DNA of 64,000 nt from Branchiostoma floridae (taxonomy: Eukaryota > Chordata > Leptocardii > Amphioxiformes > Branchiostomatidae). Location: the NCBI RefSeq assembly GCF_000003815.2, contig NC_049980.1:18639454-18703453 (forward strand), read 5' to 3'. Positions 41,801 to 53,807 of the stretch are shown here, piece after piece. The notes under the pieces are model-generated. The model saw nothing but the letters and a program-made list of their open reading frames with translations, was not told the DNA's origin and ran no database searches. A program made the position numbers and the translations under genes. Every line of letters starts with the position of its first letter. The first letter of the stretch is position 1.

Positions 41801-44043
41801 GAGGTCGAAAGAGTGACCAGAACTCTGGACCAAGAGGTGGAAGGAGTGACCAGAAAGTAGTTATAATCTTGGCAGTTGTTGATCCTTGATCAACTGTTCA
41901 CTGTGCTTGTTGATAAGGGCTAGGGGAATGTCCTCGTGCATATGCTTATTGTCTTTCTTTCCTGTTACGACAAGTGGAAGATATGCTCTTTAAGGAACTA
42001 AAGTGGTTGAAAATCACTAAGACAAAAATATTTGTTTGCATGAATAATCATGGCTGTTAGTTTTTTTTACCAGAAGATAAAAGGAAAGTACGATTAAGGC
42101 CTTTGACCTTGGTGTCATTACTTAATTTTTGATATTGATAAAATGATGCTCAGTCATTGGCATTTGTACTACAGTAGACTTGAGTAAAATGGAATTCAGT
42201 ACTTCCGCTATTAAAACTGCAAAAAGAAGATCAAATGAACATTTGAGATAGTTAATTGCAGTTATTGGAAATAATTGAACTTTTATGTTAGTCAAGGCCA
42301 TACCTTGACATAGAATGATTACTCGGTACTGTACACAAAATGTAGTTTTAATTGGAAGTCATGGTCGGACACCATAATTATGTCATTGGCTTACAAAGTC
42401 CTGTTTCCTTATCTTAGCGCCATTATACTTCTGTGGTAAGTCAATGAACTCACTACAAATTTATGGAAAAGTAACGACTTGTGTGCTTTTGATTTTGTTT
42501 ACAATTTTGCAAAGCTCATGCAGCTTGATGCTCAGAGATTAAGTATGGAATTCCAATGAAATTCACACATGGCTTTAGTCCAGGCTTTACTCTAACACAT
42601 GTGTAGTAATTTTTTTTGTGGTCATGTAATCAAGGCCTATGAATTACACATATGCGCGTAGTTGCATGAAACATTGCTTTTTCCTGCGGCATTGATACAG
42701 TGCTGATACTTTAAGATAGCGGTGGTTTTAGTACTGCCTGAAGACCTGCAGACATGGAGCCACGACTAATCCAAAATAAAACCTCTCGCTACACCCACAA
42801 ATCAACAGAAGATGAGGGTGGTTGCTAAAATTATAGACCTAGCAGTCATGATCTGTAGTTCTAACACAATTTGGAGACCATTAAAGGGAGAGGGTGTATA
42901 AGACTCATATGGAAACCATGGGTCTGACATTAAAATGTAAAGGAATCATACCTCCTTTGTTTCTGTAGGTGAACATAGTTTGTGGCCAGACCAAGATTTT
43001 GTACTACTACCAGTACTATCTACTATCAGATACTTTATTTCTACATTTGCTGGTACATGTATGAGATGAATGATAATCAAAGTCAAAATAAAACATTTTT
43101 TTAAACTCAAAATGACAGTCATGTAGATATACTAATTTGTGTTAACTGCTCACACACTATGTCTCATGCTGGTGTCAGTTAAAAGCTACATACCATACAT
43201 GGCTTAGAATACATAGAATTTACCAAATTAAAAATGGTTAATTCACAGGTCTAAAATATTCTCGGTCATAATCTGCCCAGTCTAGTTAATGTCAAAAGGT
43301 TCACGCAGTGGTCTTTAGATACAAATAAATCAGAAAAACATGAGTTCATTTTTGTAATATGGTAACGTAATGTTGTATTGTAGCTACATGTCTTTTATTC
43401 TTGTATACAGGCCATTAGTAGTTGTGTCAGGTTTAAATCAAGCAACATTTTTCCAATCTCTGTTCGAAGTGATTGAAATGGGTTTTCAGACACACTGACA
43501 ACTTAGGAAATGCATCCTTCTCTTCTTACTCATGTATTGTGCCTGTGTGTATGTATCACATTATGATGTATCACATGTAATAATGAATTTGCAACCTGAG
43601 TCCTTGAAGATGTTGCAAGCTCTGTAAATGTGGTGACTTAAAGTGTTTTTATTGTTCTGTTTGTTTCCCAGGGCTGACCCCCTCTCCAACTTGGCTGTCA
43701 CCCTGTCCTTTGACTCAAAAGAGGATGCTATGGCCTACTGTGACAGAAATGGTGGGTGGAATTCCTTTAGTGAATATAGATTAATGTTTAATAGCTGGAA
43801 GAAATTAACCTTAACTGGAAGAAATATATCTCATTCGTTGATGCTACAAGATGATATCAAGGTTATTGTAGCCTTAGATGCAATGTACTTGAACTTTTTA
43901 AATTATAATTACTTTTTAATATGTCTGTACTTATATTAGGATGGGCTTGGGAGGTGGAAGAAAAACGTGAACCGAGAATGCGAGCTAAGTCCTACGGTGC
44001 CAACTTCTCCTGGGACAAGAAAACGCGAGTGTCGACAAAGTAG
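38834..44043 (+). CDS. NDUFS4: NDUFS4, 18-kDa accessory subunit of mitochondrial complex I, 5 exons
   Basis: Nuclear-encoded accessory subunit of NADH:ubiquinone oxidoreductase, in the matrix arm near the N-module; it helps assemble and stabilise the complex. Exons total 516 bp (171 aa), against 175 in human. The first about 25 residues ([20 protein letters not shown]...) are basic and lack acids, as in a mitochondrial presequence. The body has the ETC complex I 18-kDa signature: [52 protein letters not shown] and [13 protein letters not shown]. The C-terminal RVS motif, a reported PKA site in mammals, is conserved. ATG at 38834 is the only start giving the presequence. All four introns are GT-AG with matching phases. 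Confidence 0.97.
39453..39546 (+). CDS. NDUFS4: NDUFS4 exon 2
   Basis: 94 bp after tttatcag. Encodes the end of the presequence and a variable N-terminal region ([20 protein letters not shown]). Ends in phase 0 at gtatgt. Confidence 0.9.
39923..40009. mobile_element. Small fold-back (MITE-like) element
   Basis: Ends are 22-nt inverted repeats with one mismatch (left AGCCTGGAGTCTAGCCTTG..., right ...CAAGGCTGGACTCCAGGCT). The imperfect pairing extends further inward, leaving a short loop. No coding capacity. Confidence 0.75.
40215..40314. other. Assembly gap (100 N)
   Basis: Exactly 100 N in NDUFS4 intron 2. Confidence 0.99.
41463..41635 (+). CDS. NDUFS4: NDUFS4 exon 3
   Basis: 173 bp. [20 protein letters not shown] and [20 protein letters not shown], the strongly conserved core of the family. 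Confidence 0.98.
41636..43671 (+). other. NDUFS4 intron 3
   Basis: 2-kb A/T-rich intron whose first part carries the 80-bp tandem duplication. Otherwise nothing recognisable. Confidence 0.6.
41655..41814. repeat. Perfect 80-bp tandem duplication
   Basis: 41655-41734 and 41735-41814 are identical (both start CATACCATGTCCAG and end GGTCGAAAGAGT). A partial, diverged third unit (GACCAG ... GAGTGACCAG) follows. Confidence 0.95.
43672..43751 (+). CDS. NDUFS4: NDUFS4 exon 4
   Basis: 80 bp. [20 protein letters not shown] and MAYCDRNG; enters with one base and leaves one base. Confidence 0.98.
43940..44043 (+). CDS. NDUFS4: NDUFS4 exon 5 and stop
   Basis: 104 bp. [20 protein letters not shown] then [13 protein letters not shown] and TAG at 44041-44043. 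Confidence 0.98.
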
Positions 44044-44179
44044 TATATAGCCTGCATCTTCATTGGTTTGGCTTGTAAGCAAAAAATATATGTTGTCTTG
44101 TTATTTCATTACACTGCAAATGCATGTATCAGACCAAGACTTGTAAAGGTGATGTGATAATTCAGTTGTCTGTATCTCA

Positions 44180-44185
44180 ATTAAA
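44180..44185 (+). terminator. NDUFS4: NDUFS4 candidate polyadenylation signal
   Basis: ATTAAA 137 bp after the stop codon. An AATAAA at 44606-44611 is the alternative. Confidence 0.35.
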
Positions 44186-46603
44186 AAGTGGACATATCAC
44201 CAGGTGTCGGTCTTCAATCCATACTTTAAGGGCAAAACTTATTTTGATTAATGTGTATTTTGTACAAGTTGACTGCACTAGGTTTGTATGGATGTACAGT
44301 GTGTACTCAGTTTATAAGTTTAAAGCTGGTGGGAACAGTTTCAACTCTGTATTGTCTGTGCTGTTTATCAGTACCAGTGAGTAAAACGTGTCTGCACTCT
44401 TGCAGAGTGTGAATGTTTTGTATCACAGCATAGCTATCTAGCGTATTATAGGACCTTCAGAAATGTGTGTGGTTGGTTTCCCTAAGTCCTCAGGTCATCC
44501 CCCAACTGCTTAATGTGTCCCAGACAGACATGGAAGCTGCCATGTATGGAAAACCTGTGCCTGCACCCCACGAGACCACGACACTCTTTCCCTACCAGCT
44601 CAAGTAATAAACCGGATTCTTAACATTCACAATTGCGGGGACCGGACAATTTCCTTGCATTTGCAAACCTGGCAACCAGCCCCATAATTTGCTGGGGGAC
44701 TGAGGTGGGTCCTAAACAGTCGTGGCTGGCAAGGGTCAAGGAGAGGCCATGTAAAACAACAGCACAGATTATGGTCACCGGACGATACTGCTAAAATCAA
44801 TTAGGTACAACTACAATTTCAAATACAAAATGTCAATGTATTGGTGCTGTAGCTGAATTGAATTACACTGAAATGTGTAAACTTTCAGCACTTGAAAAGA
44901 GAAAAACACTTCAATATTCCCATCATAGTATGGGCATTGAAATCAGGTCTAATTTGGGATACTCTGGCAATAGTGTGTCCATGCTTATGTAACTGCTTCT
45001 GTCTTAATTAAAGGCCACTAGTTTGAATTGTTCAGGTAAAGGTACAGATACAGACATTGTAATCCTCAGTTTGTGTACCTGGTATGATAATATCCTAAGT
45101 CACTCTTAGACTAAGTCCTTGTAGTTGTACAGATATCTACTGGCAAGTTAAGGACATGTTTTGCATACATGCTACAGTGTCGGGTGACTTGAGACTGCGT
45201 GTATGTTTAACTGCCATCTTTATACAAAACGGCTGTGCCCACTAAGTTTATTTGGGGTCTCAATTCAAGGCTGCTCACCCTCTTGCAACCGTCTCTTTCG
45301 GGAAATATTTCTGCAGCAAAAAGCGATGCATGGGGAATAACTGAGTCTCAGTTTCCTCAATCTCTTTAGTACATTTAATTTTTTGAGAAATGTATTTTCA
45401 TGTAAAAAAATGATTTGCAAAATTTACACATGGAAGTGAACCTCTCATCTATACTTCAGACTAAAAAAGTTAGTGATGTTGTTGAAATATGCGAATAATA
45501 AAGAAAATTCTAACTTTGAAATTTTCTCAATAACAACGTGCAACATGAAACGCAGAATGCTTGGACAGTGAATCTGGGTCAATGTAGCTGATCATTCCTT
45601 CCAATGGAGATGCATACACAGAAGTGAGGCTCGGCCCCAAATCAATTTTCATTAAAAAAACACTACTTACTCTCTTCAGCGATGTTAGTATTAGATGCCA
45701 TGTTGCAGCAAATTATGAAAAATGTGAACTCAAACCTGGACCCTTGAAACCCTTTTCTCACAATCCCTCAGCTCCCTCAGTCCCTGTTGCTGAGGAATTG
45801 ATGTTTGCACATACCGCTAAGCCACTCTGTGGCACTGCACTGACCTGCCCTTGACCTTGTAAATACACCTGTAATCGGCTGTATGATTCTCAGGCACACA
45901 GGATTAACAACCCCACCTACACGTTTTCTCGGGGTGGCCTTTCCTATAAGGATTTGGGGGAGCACATGTATGTAAGTACATTAGAGTAGCACAAGTGGTT
46001 TGTTATCTTCATGGTCTTAGGAGATGTGCACATGTTAGGAAATGTTGGAACAAATACAAAGTGACCAAACCACCCTCCTAGTGAACACTCCACAGGATGT
46101 GGAGATGCTAACATTGCTTGGGGACAACCTTTTTTTTTTAGTTGTAAGGATGAACCCCCTCAAGTCTTCCATCTCTCAATTTTTGCAAATTTTTTTGGGA
46201 AAAAAAATTTAGTGCAAAATTGACCATCTTCAAGTGGCATTCAAATCATCACCTAGGAAAGAGAAAGCTTTCAGGCACAATCAATCCAGTTATAAAGAAA
46301 GTCATACAATGATATTTTCACAATAACCTGATGCATGGGGCATAGCAGCACCACAATCAGTACTAGTACACAATACTGATACATATATTTATTTTCACTC
46401 AAAACACATAAATTTGTTAAGCCGTGTTAGTATTATATGGCATATTGCAGCAGATAACATGTACGTCACTGTTTCATGTGCACTACAATAGACCTGTCAT
46501 TGATGTGCATGCACTTAGAATTAAACAGCATTTTGTGACCGATGCGATGCCAAGGGACCAGTATTCTCACTAAGAACACTATCATGCAGATACAAACAAA
46601 ACG

Positions 46604-47157
46604 TATGCTTATAGAGTGATGTGATGGCTGTTTCTTCGTATCCGAAGATCAATGGTAGGCAGACAAGGTTGATTAGACGACCAGTCTGCCTGGCCTGCAC
46701 ATGACTTTTTAAGGTGAAGGAGGGGTGTGCACTCCCTTCTCCACCCTCTCGTCTACTGGCGCACTATAAAGTCCTACAGGGACAGAACTGTTTTGCCACG
46801 TAAGCCGGCCCCAGCAGATGCAGGTTTATTATTTGGAGTTTCCGTCTCCTAGGAGGACTTCCAACCAAGGATGTAAGGGGTTCCTCCTACCCCCAATCGC
46901 ACAACTCGTGTGTCATGGCGGGTGCGTCATGCCCAAACATGCCCCTAAGGCTTGTCTCGGCCACAAAGCCCCGCCAAGGCCACTAGCCGCAGCTAGATAC
47001 TCATTTACACCTGAGTTAAGTGAGGAAAGTCGTGTAAAGTGCCTTTCCCAAGGGCACAAGATCGGTTACACAGCAGTCAGATTCGAACCCGCCACCTCTC
47101 GGTCTCGAGCCGAATATGCTGCCACTGCGCTACGCGGCCCCACTATGCTTATAGAGT
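46604..47157 (-). mobile_element. tRNA-derived SINE with 14-bp target-site duplication
   Basis: The element 46618-47143 is flanked by identical TATGCTTATAGAGT direct repeats (46604-46617 and 47144-47157). Read on the minus strand it begins with a tRNA-like head: A-box-like GCGTAGCGCAGTGGCAG and B-box GGCGGGTTCGAATCTG. The body includes CGATCTTGTGCCCTTGGGAA, shared with the copy near 53300. Precise insertion with a 14-bp duplication is typical of LINE-driven retrotransposition. Confidence 0.88.
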
Positions 47158-47592
47158 ACACCCAGTACTTTCAGAATTGTTGTCAAAAGATTACCTTAGA
47201 GTTATTCAGACATGGATGATCAAGAGTCTTGACAACACTTGATTGACGTATTTTGTTGGTTACACCCCTATGTTCCAACACCGTTTTCCAACACTTCCCA
47301 GCCCAAACATAGAGGTGTTGGAACATAAGGCTGTCCCAGTGTTTTGTCACCATGGGCTAAGACAAACACACATTCCTTTGATGAATTGACTGCACATCTG
47401 ACATTGAAAACCAGATGAGACGTCCTCCAAAAGCAAATCTATCTCTGTTCAAGACGCCATGTGCCACAGGAGATAGATGATACTGATGTCTTCCAATCTT
47501 TGATGCTACCATATCTTCTTCACTGACATACCTCATGAGCAGTTACATAAAGACCTGCTGACTGTTTGTCATAGAAACAATCTTGTTCACAG

Positions 47593-47680
47593 ATGAAGAC
47601 AAGGATTATCAGATGGCCATTGCATTGGAAGAGACCTTGAGAGTCATGTCTCCAGCGTCTTTTGACGTTTTCAAGAATAT
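47593..47680 (+). other. Orphan exon candidate
   Basis: 88 bp between a good acceptor (ttgttcacag) and a strong donor (gtaagt). Only one frame is open, giving DEDKDYQMAIALEETLRVMS and PASFDVFKN. The first part looks UIM-like but lacks the conserved Ser. I do not recognise the protein. It could be an exon of an unknown gene, a decayed exon, or chance. Confidence 0.3.
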
Positions 47681-48882
47681 GTAAGTGATATCCAAAGTTT
47701 ATAGTATTTGTATTGGCCTTGATTTTGCTGGAGGGGGTTGTTAGAGGATCTGGAATAGTCAGGTAGTTTCCCCAAGCTTCCAGAATCTGGTTTCAGACTT
47801 CTGTGGAGTGACATGATTTATATAGGTGAGCTCCATTCCCATGTTATAATGAGGTCTGTTTCTTACTCTTCAACAGTTTATCATGCAAAAGGTTATGAGC
47901 TTTTAAGCACACTGGCTTTTTTGTAATAATGACCTGGGCGTGGAGTCAGCCTATGATATCCTGAGGTATGATGGAGAGGTGCTGACAGAGGAGCCTGGTC
48001 TCATCTCCGGTCTCGCACCACTAACAGCCTTGACATATCTAGGCAACCAGTCTGTTGTGACAAGCAGCGATAATGAGGGTGGGGGGCTGTTTAGGAATTT
48101 CCCAGGGGCTACAGAGGTTATGTCATGTTGTCAGTCTTTAGTGAGGTCTTGAGTGAATCAGTTTTTGATGGCACTTATGAGCTTGTTGACAGTCTGCCAT
48201 TGCTCCAGACCATGTTCAGCCTTTGAGCCAATCTTAATGTTTGTATACTGGCAGTCTTCCACTTTAGGCACCCCAATTTGGCTGTTTTATCTCAGCACCC
48301 TTCCTTTGATTTACTGTAAATCACTTTAAGTTCACAGAGACTCAACTTCAATGTAAGAGGGGAAGAAAGGTGGCTGCATATTGTTTCATGTCGAAACAAT
48401 ACAGTCGCTGTAGTACAGTAGAAAGAGCATAGAACCCACTGTGAAAACCAGTGTTACAAATAACCACTGCAAACATTAGACAAATGTACAGTATCTTGCC
48501 CAATGGCCAACATACAATGTACAATAATGTTTCTGTACCTGTGATAGTTATTATCTTGGCAACATCAGAAACACAATTTACAGACTCATGAATCTTAAAG
48601 ATGTGGATAATGTAGAATGTTGTCAGTGTTTATGTCAATGAAAGAAAAAGCAGCTGACCTTATACATGTACTGATAAAAAGTGTTACACTTTTTGTAAAA
48701 GCTTAGAGTAATAGTGCAATGAAGGGTCAGCTGCAGTTTCAGCTAAGGTGATCTAAGTCTGTTAGGCTATTTTACATGTACTAGTATCCAGGGTTTGATG
48801 CTTGAGGCTACCACCTGAAGCTCCTAATGTACAAAATGCTCGTTTGTGTCATCAAGTTCTCATGCTTTTGTGTATGTCCATG

Positions 48883-49064
48883 TACAGTCAAACCTGTATT
48901 AGGGGCCACCTCTACAGAGGGGCCACCTGTCCATAGTGGCCACTTTTTGTCGGTCCCTTGGGTATTTTATCTACAAGTTACCACCTCTATACAGAGGCCA
49001 CCTGTCTATAGTGGCCAAATTTGTCTGGTCCCTTGAGTGGCCGCTATAGACAGGTTTGACTGTA
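48883..49064. mobile_element. MITE with 15-bp terminal inverted repeats
   Basis: Perfect terminal inverted repeats TACAGTCAAACCTGT and ACAGGTTTGACTGTA enclose 152 bp with internal repeats of GGCCACCTGTC and ATAGTGGCCA. No coding capacity. The ends begin and end with TA. Confidence 0.85.
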
Positions 49065-51448
49065 ATTGGGCATTCTAAAGACCATACCTACACTGAGGTT
49101 GATATTGAAGTGCTTTCTTTGTAGTTTTCAGATTATCTTACTACTTTTCCATGGCCTGAATTACTGAATGATTGTTTGCAGCTTGTGTATAGGTTTGTGC
49201 TGCAGACTCCATCCAATGTTGGGATGTTGATGGAGGAGGGATTTAGGCTGCAGTGGTGCCTGTCCTGATTCCATCCATACAGTGACCAGACTGCTGATAG
49301 ACCGACTCCAGAGCAGTGCTGAGCTGTCCACCTTGTGTCAACAAAGTTGCTGGGTCAAGGCTAAGCAGCACTGGGAACCTTGGTCTTCCCTCCAGAACAG
49401 GAAGCTAGTGGACTAAAATGCAGGATGAGCACATTAATCTTTGTGTGGTAAACCTTTGAACTACTTTATACCTTAGCATGATGAATAGACTTAAACAAGA
49501 TAAAAGAATGCAACACATTAATCAAGAAGCGTATGGGTGACCCATGGTGAGGCTGCATTGCACTAGTTATGGAAAAAAACACTGCACTTTGCCTCTGTTT
49601 GAGGTCTGCTGCTGTCCTTTTTTTAAGGCACCATCTCCAGGTATGAGTTCATACCAGAGTTTTGCCTCTGAATCTACCCAAAATTAAGTAATAAGGAAGA
49701 TATGTTTGTTTGTACATATTGGGTGTTTTTGCATCGTTGATTTGCTTTATTCCCATCTATTTCCAAAAGACCTTTACTGTCGTTGTACTATGGTATTTAT
49801 CTTTGAAAAAATTGGCGTACGTTTCTTCCTCCTAAAGTAGGGGAAAGGTAAACTAGGTTGCTTCATCCTAGGACTGTCTTTGATCAGCACTTGTTAACAA
49901 CATACATGTAAACATGTCCCTTGCCAACAATAGGAAAGTTGTAAGTGTAGGCATGATCATCATCAGGCAGAGGAATTGTCACAGATTTTATGTTTAAGCT
50001 ACTGGAAGGTGGGAGTCCACCTGTGGACAGGTTGAGTCCACCTGTGGATGATTGTGTTGGCCAAACAGAAACACCGGTGGTACAGTTCTTCCAACTTGAT
50101 TCTCTATGAAGAGATTGTTATTTGTTTACTGTAACCCTAGGTATCGTCACAGCTGTGTGTGGAGACAGACATGTAGGAATATGTTGTGCTTAACTCCGTT
50201 ATTTGTTGTTCTTCAAAGGTAAAGCAGCCGACCTCAGACTGAAGCAAAGTGTGAATACTTTTTCAATCATTAGAAGTGCTATACAGCCCTGCCATAGATC
50301 CCCTGTACTTCTATTGATAAGTGTGTTGGGTTTTTTGTTACCTGCAAAGGTTTGCCATCTGAAGCTCAGGGCTGAAGCTTCCCCATATGTGGCTAGGTCG
50401 GTTTTAAGTCCCCATCAAAAATTAATTAAAAATGCAACCCCTCATATAGTGCCCAAGCGGGCTAGAATCAAGGCTGTCATAAATGAAAAATGGCCTTTTT
50501 CTATACATATAATACAGTACACCAAGTCTCAGCTTCAGTCTTTCATGAAATTTTACACATTGCTGACAGATGTTTACAGACTGAAACTTTATTTACAGCG
50601 AGTTAGATAATAATTTTTAGGGTGGAATGAACCCTGTTTTTTACATTGTACCTGTAAAGCTAACAGTTGAGAAAGAGTCTGAATTATGTCTGTATCAAGT
50701 ACTGAGCAGACACTTGAAAATGCTGTGTTGGTTGTAGGCCTATGGGGTCAGGGATCCCTGTGTGGGCAATGACAGACTTTGATAGTGAGGGGGTTACAAG
50801 CTGGCCATGCTGATAGACTGGTAACAAACTGTTGTCAGCTCACAAGTTCCACACATTCCAGTGCAGGAGGACAGTCAGTTACCTTGGCCCAGTGTGTACA
50901 GGTTGTCATAGCAAGAAACAAAAGCATGCTGGTGTTGGTTGACACTAACAGTAAGTGATCATGAACATGTACAGAAACAAAGAAACAAACAGTTGGGGTG
51001 GGCGTAGGGGTGGCATCTGGCTAGGTTAGCAAAAAAGGCAACAGAACCACTGAGTTTTTGTAGTGTGTCTAGGGTGTAGAATACGAACAATAGAATATTA
51101 ATAGCAACACTGTTTTTCGAATTACCAAATGAACAATCATCGCCAGTACAATGTGATTGAAAACAATTATGGCTGCTTACGAGTTGATGGCATTGAGATA
51201 ATTAGATTTTATTTAGATTTTATGTAGTGTATTAGTAGTACTTGTGGAGCAATATGTATAATTCAGATAAGAGTCAAGGCTTTCAATTGGCAACTGATTT
51301 TATGGCTGACCTCTGCGTAACTCTTCAATATATATCACTTCCCAAGATCTCAGAGTCCCCTCAAAAAGTGAGACTAATCCAGTCTTCAAGACAAGTTCTA
51401 ATAACTGGTACTTACCTTCATCCATCATGATCTCTTCTTTTCACCTAG

Positions 51449-51585
51449 CCATTTATTGCTTTTTCATCTTGGATGGTGACATTAAGGATCGAGAAAAGGT
51501 TCTGTCAAGCTGAAGATACACGTTGGTCTGCAGTGAATCTCACCAAAGAAAAGAGACCAAAGTTGGATGGCAAGCTTCCCCCCAG
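51449..51585 (+). other. Orphan exon candidate
   Basis: 137 bp between a polypyrimidine acceptor (cttcttttcacctag) and CCCAG/gtgatg. One frame is open throughout (PFIAFSSWMVTLRIEKRFCQ ... DTRWSAVNLTKEKRPKLDGK). No family recognised and no partner exon established. Confidence 0.3.
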
Positions 51586-52016
51586 GTGATGGTCACTGTT
51601 TGCTGGGACTTTAAGAACTGTGTTGTACATTGTTCATTTGTGATGCCATAGGTCACCTGGTTTTGCAGAAGAGCCTCTACACAATGGTAATGTAAGTTAT
51701 TCATCCGTTCCCACCCTCCTTATTACCACCTGGCTGAGTCTAATGGAGGACAGGGACCTCAAACAAACCTCTGTGTAATGAATGGGCGGCAGACCTGAAC
51801 TCAGACTACAATGTTAAAAATATTTGGCCCCTGCCCAAGGAATAGTATCAGGTCCTTATTGTGCATTACTCACACTGAATTATTTCATTCATGAGGGTAT
51901 TCCCAGGTGCTGTGATATGGGTTCCCACAAGTTATCCCTCTAAATCCTGTTGATGCCAGGACATTTCTGTAAAAAAAAATATGAATGAGTTTCACATCCT
52001 CATACCTTCACTGAAT

Positions 52017-52228
52017 TACTGTAAATGCATTTAAGTTTGCGGGGATTTAATTCCGCGGTAGCGGGAAAAGGGACTTTTCACTGTGGTTTTAAGTTCGCGG
52101 TAGCACCATGCACTGTAGTCTCTAACTGCCATGGAAAAATGTTTGCGGTGGTTTTAAGTTCACGGTGAAGTGTCCACCGCGAAAACCGCGAACATAAAAC
52201 CACCACAAACATTTCTGCATTTACAGTA
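52017..52228. mobile_element. MITE with 13-bp terminal inverted repeats
   Basis: TACTGTAAATGCA at the left and TGCATTTACAGTA at the right are perfect inverted repeats. The interior has further inverted stretches built on GTTTGCGG, AAGTTCGCGGT and CCACCGCGAA. Noncoding. Confidence 0.85.
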
Positions 52229-53269
52229 GTCTCGAGTGTTATATCATAAATGTTCGTTTTTTATTATGCAAATATGGATCTCAAATAAGTCAATTATGTT
52301 CGTTGATCATCTTCCCTACCCAAATATCACAAGTAATTTAAAGCATTTTTTAAAAAAAGTACAAATGTATGCAATTGAGACTTGTATGTTTTATGTCTAA
52401 TAATGTCCAAATGAAGTCAACTTCCAGATGCCGCAAAAATGAAATTCCCAAGCACATTGGGTTACCCTTCTCCAATCAAGTCTTAAAATGCAAAATATTG
52501 TCTTCAGTAATAAAATAAGTACCATTGGACTTGTATAAGCGTGTAAGTCTATTTCAGTGCAGTACTTGTACATTGATGTTCCAGTAATTTGAACTGTACC
52601 TGAATGATTTTCTGTATTGTACCAGTACTAGATGCCAGTACACAACACACGTGCACAGTGTGGTGTTAGATATAAAGTGCATTCCAAGCAGTATTAATGA
52701 GCTTTGTGTGAAAAAAAACTGACCCCTTCATTGGGAAACGTGCAGTACAAACAAAATACAATTACCACAGCTATGTTGGAGACTCTAAATATTTTGAATT
52801 GCCCACAGTGAGTAGACAAAATAGGATAGTTGTGTTCCCCTCTGGGTGTGGAAGAAGAAGGATATCGGGTTAATACTAAACAAACATGGTGTCCAGAGGG
52901 AGTGGGGAGGGTAAGGAAGGCCAGTGACCCCTTTACATAACCCACCCGACATAAGATGATTCAAGTAACTAGCTAATACACTACAGGTAAGCTCTGTGGT
53001 TAACTAAGATCCATCTTAAGATTAGGTAACCTAGTGTAACCTACATGTACATGTAAGCACACCTGGGTAGGTACAATATAAGGAGAGAATGCTATAGCAG
53101 AAAGGTTGGAGGTATCACCAGGTGAGAAAAACAGTTTGCACAGTGGAGGTTTACCTCTCATGTTTCTGCCTGACATTCATCAGCCAGCCTTGTCCTAAAA
53201 GTGTCAAATGGACAGTGCATATATAAATGAGGAGACAAAGTGTGCCTGGTCTCAATAAAAAACATGAGA

Positions 53270-53705
53270 TTGCGAGGCGCAGAGGCAGCGTGTTTGGTCT
53301 CGAGTTCGAATCCGGCTGCATGTCCTCGATCTTGTGCCCTTGGGAAAGAGTCTTAACACTGCTTTCCTCACTTTACTCAGGTTAAAATGAGTACCTAGCT
53401 TCGGCTAGGGCTGTCCCTTGGATTGGACGTTAAATGGAGGTTCCGTGTGTGGGGAAAGCCATACCTCAGGCACGTTAAAAGAACCCACTACATGTGCGAT
53501 GGTGCGGTGTGCGTGATTCAAAACCTACAGTCCTTTGGCCGCACCTGGGGCAATTACTGTCGTATTGAGGTCACCTGAGTGGCGCCGAACAGCAGCTCGC
53601 TCCAAACCCTTGCAATTTAGCCCAACCTATTTTAAGCCCTTGCAATTCAGCCCCTGGCTGCCAAGAGACAGTAGTCAGCCCATCTAATAACAATAATAAC
53701 CAAAA
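53270..53705 (+). mobile_element. tRNA-derived SINE, + orientation
   Basis: Has a head with A-box-like GAGGCGCAGAGGCAGCG and B-box GAGTTCGAATCCGGC. The body (CGATCTTGTGCCCTTGGGAA, TTAAAAGAACCCACTACATG) is shared with the copy at 46618-47143 and the fragment at 13040. It has a simple tail of AATAACAATAATAACC. Ends are approximate. Confidence 0.8.
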
Positions 53706-53807
53706 AAACAGGATGCTATATAACGTCCTTGGATAAAAGAAGTAATATGTACATGTAGATCCACTTACATGTAACATATATTCCCAAGAGACATCCTGTA
53801 TTATGAC

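Noticed and set aside
47040-47143. Functional tRNA gene on the minus strand
   Set aside because: A- and B-box-like stretches are present, but the sequence does not fold into a complete cloverleaf and continues into a SINE body flanked by a target-site duplication.
46818-47219. 133-codon + strand frame
   Set aside because: It lies inside the SINE and reads the tRNA-like head antisense, so it is not a gene.
50203-50610. 135-codon + strand frame as a gene
   Set aside because: No start other than a non-ATG/late Met, no recognisable domain, Lys/Leu/Ser-rich composition typical of A/T-rich noncoding DNA.
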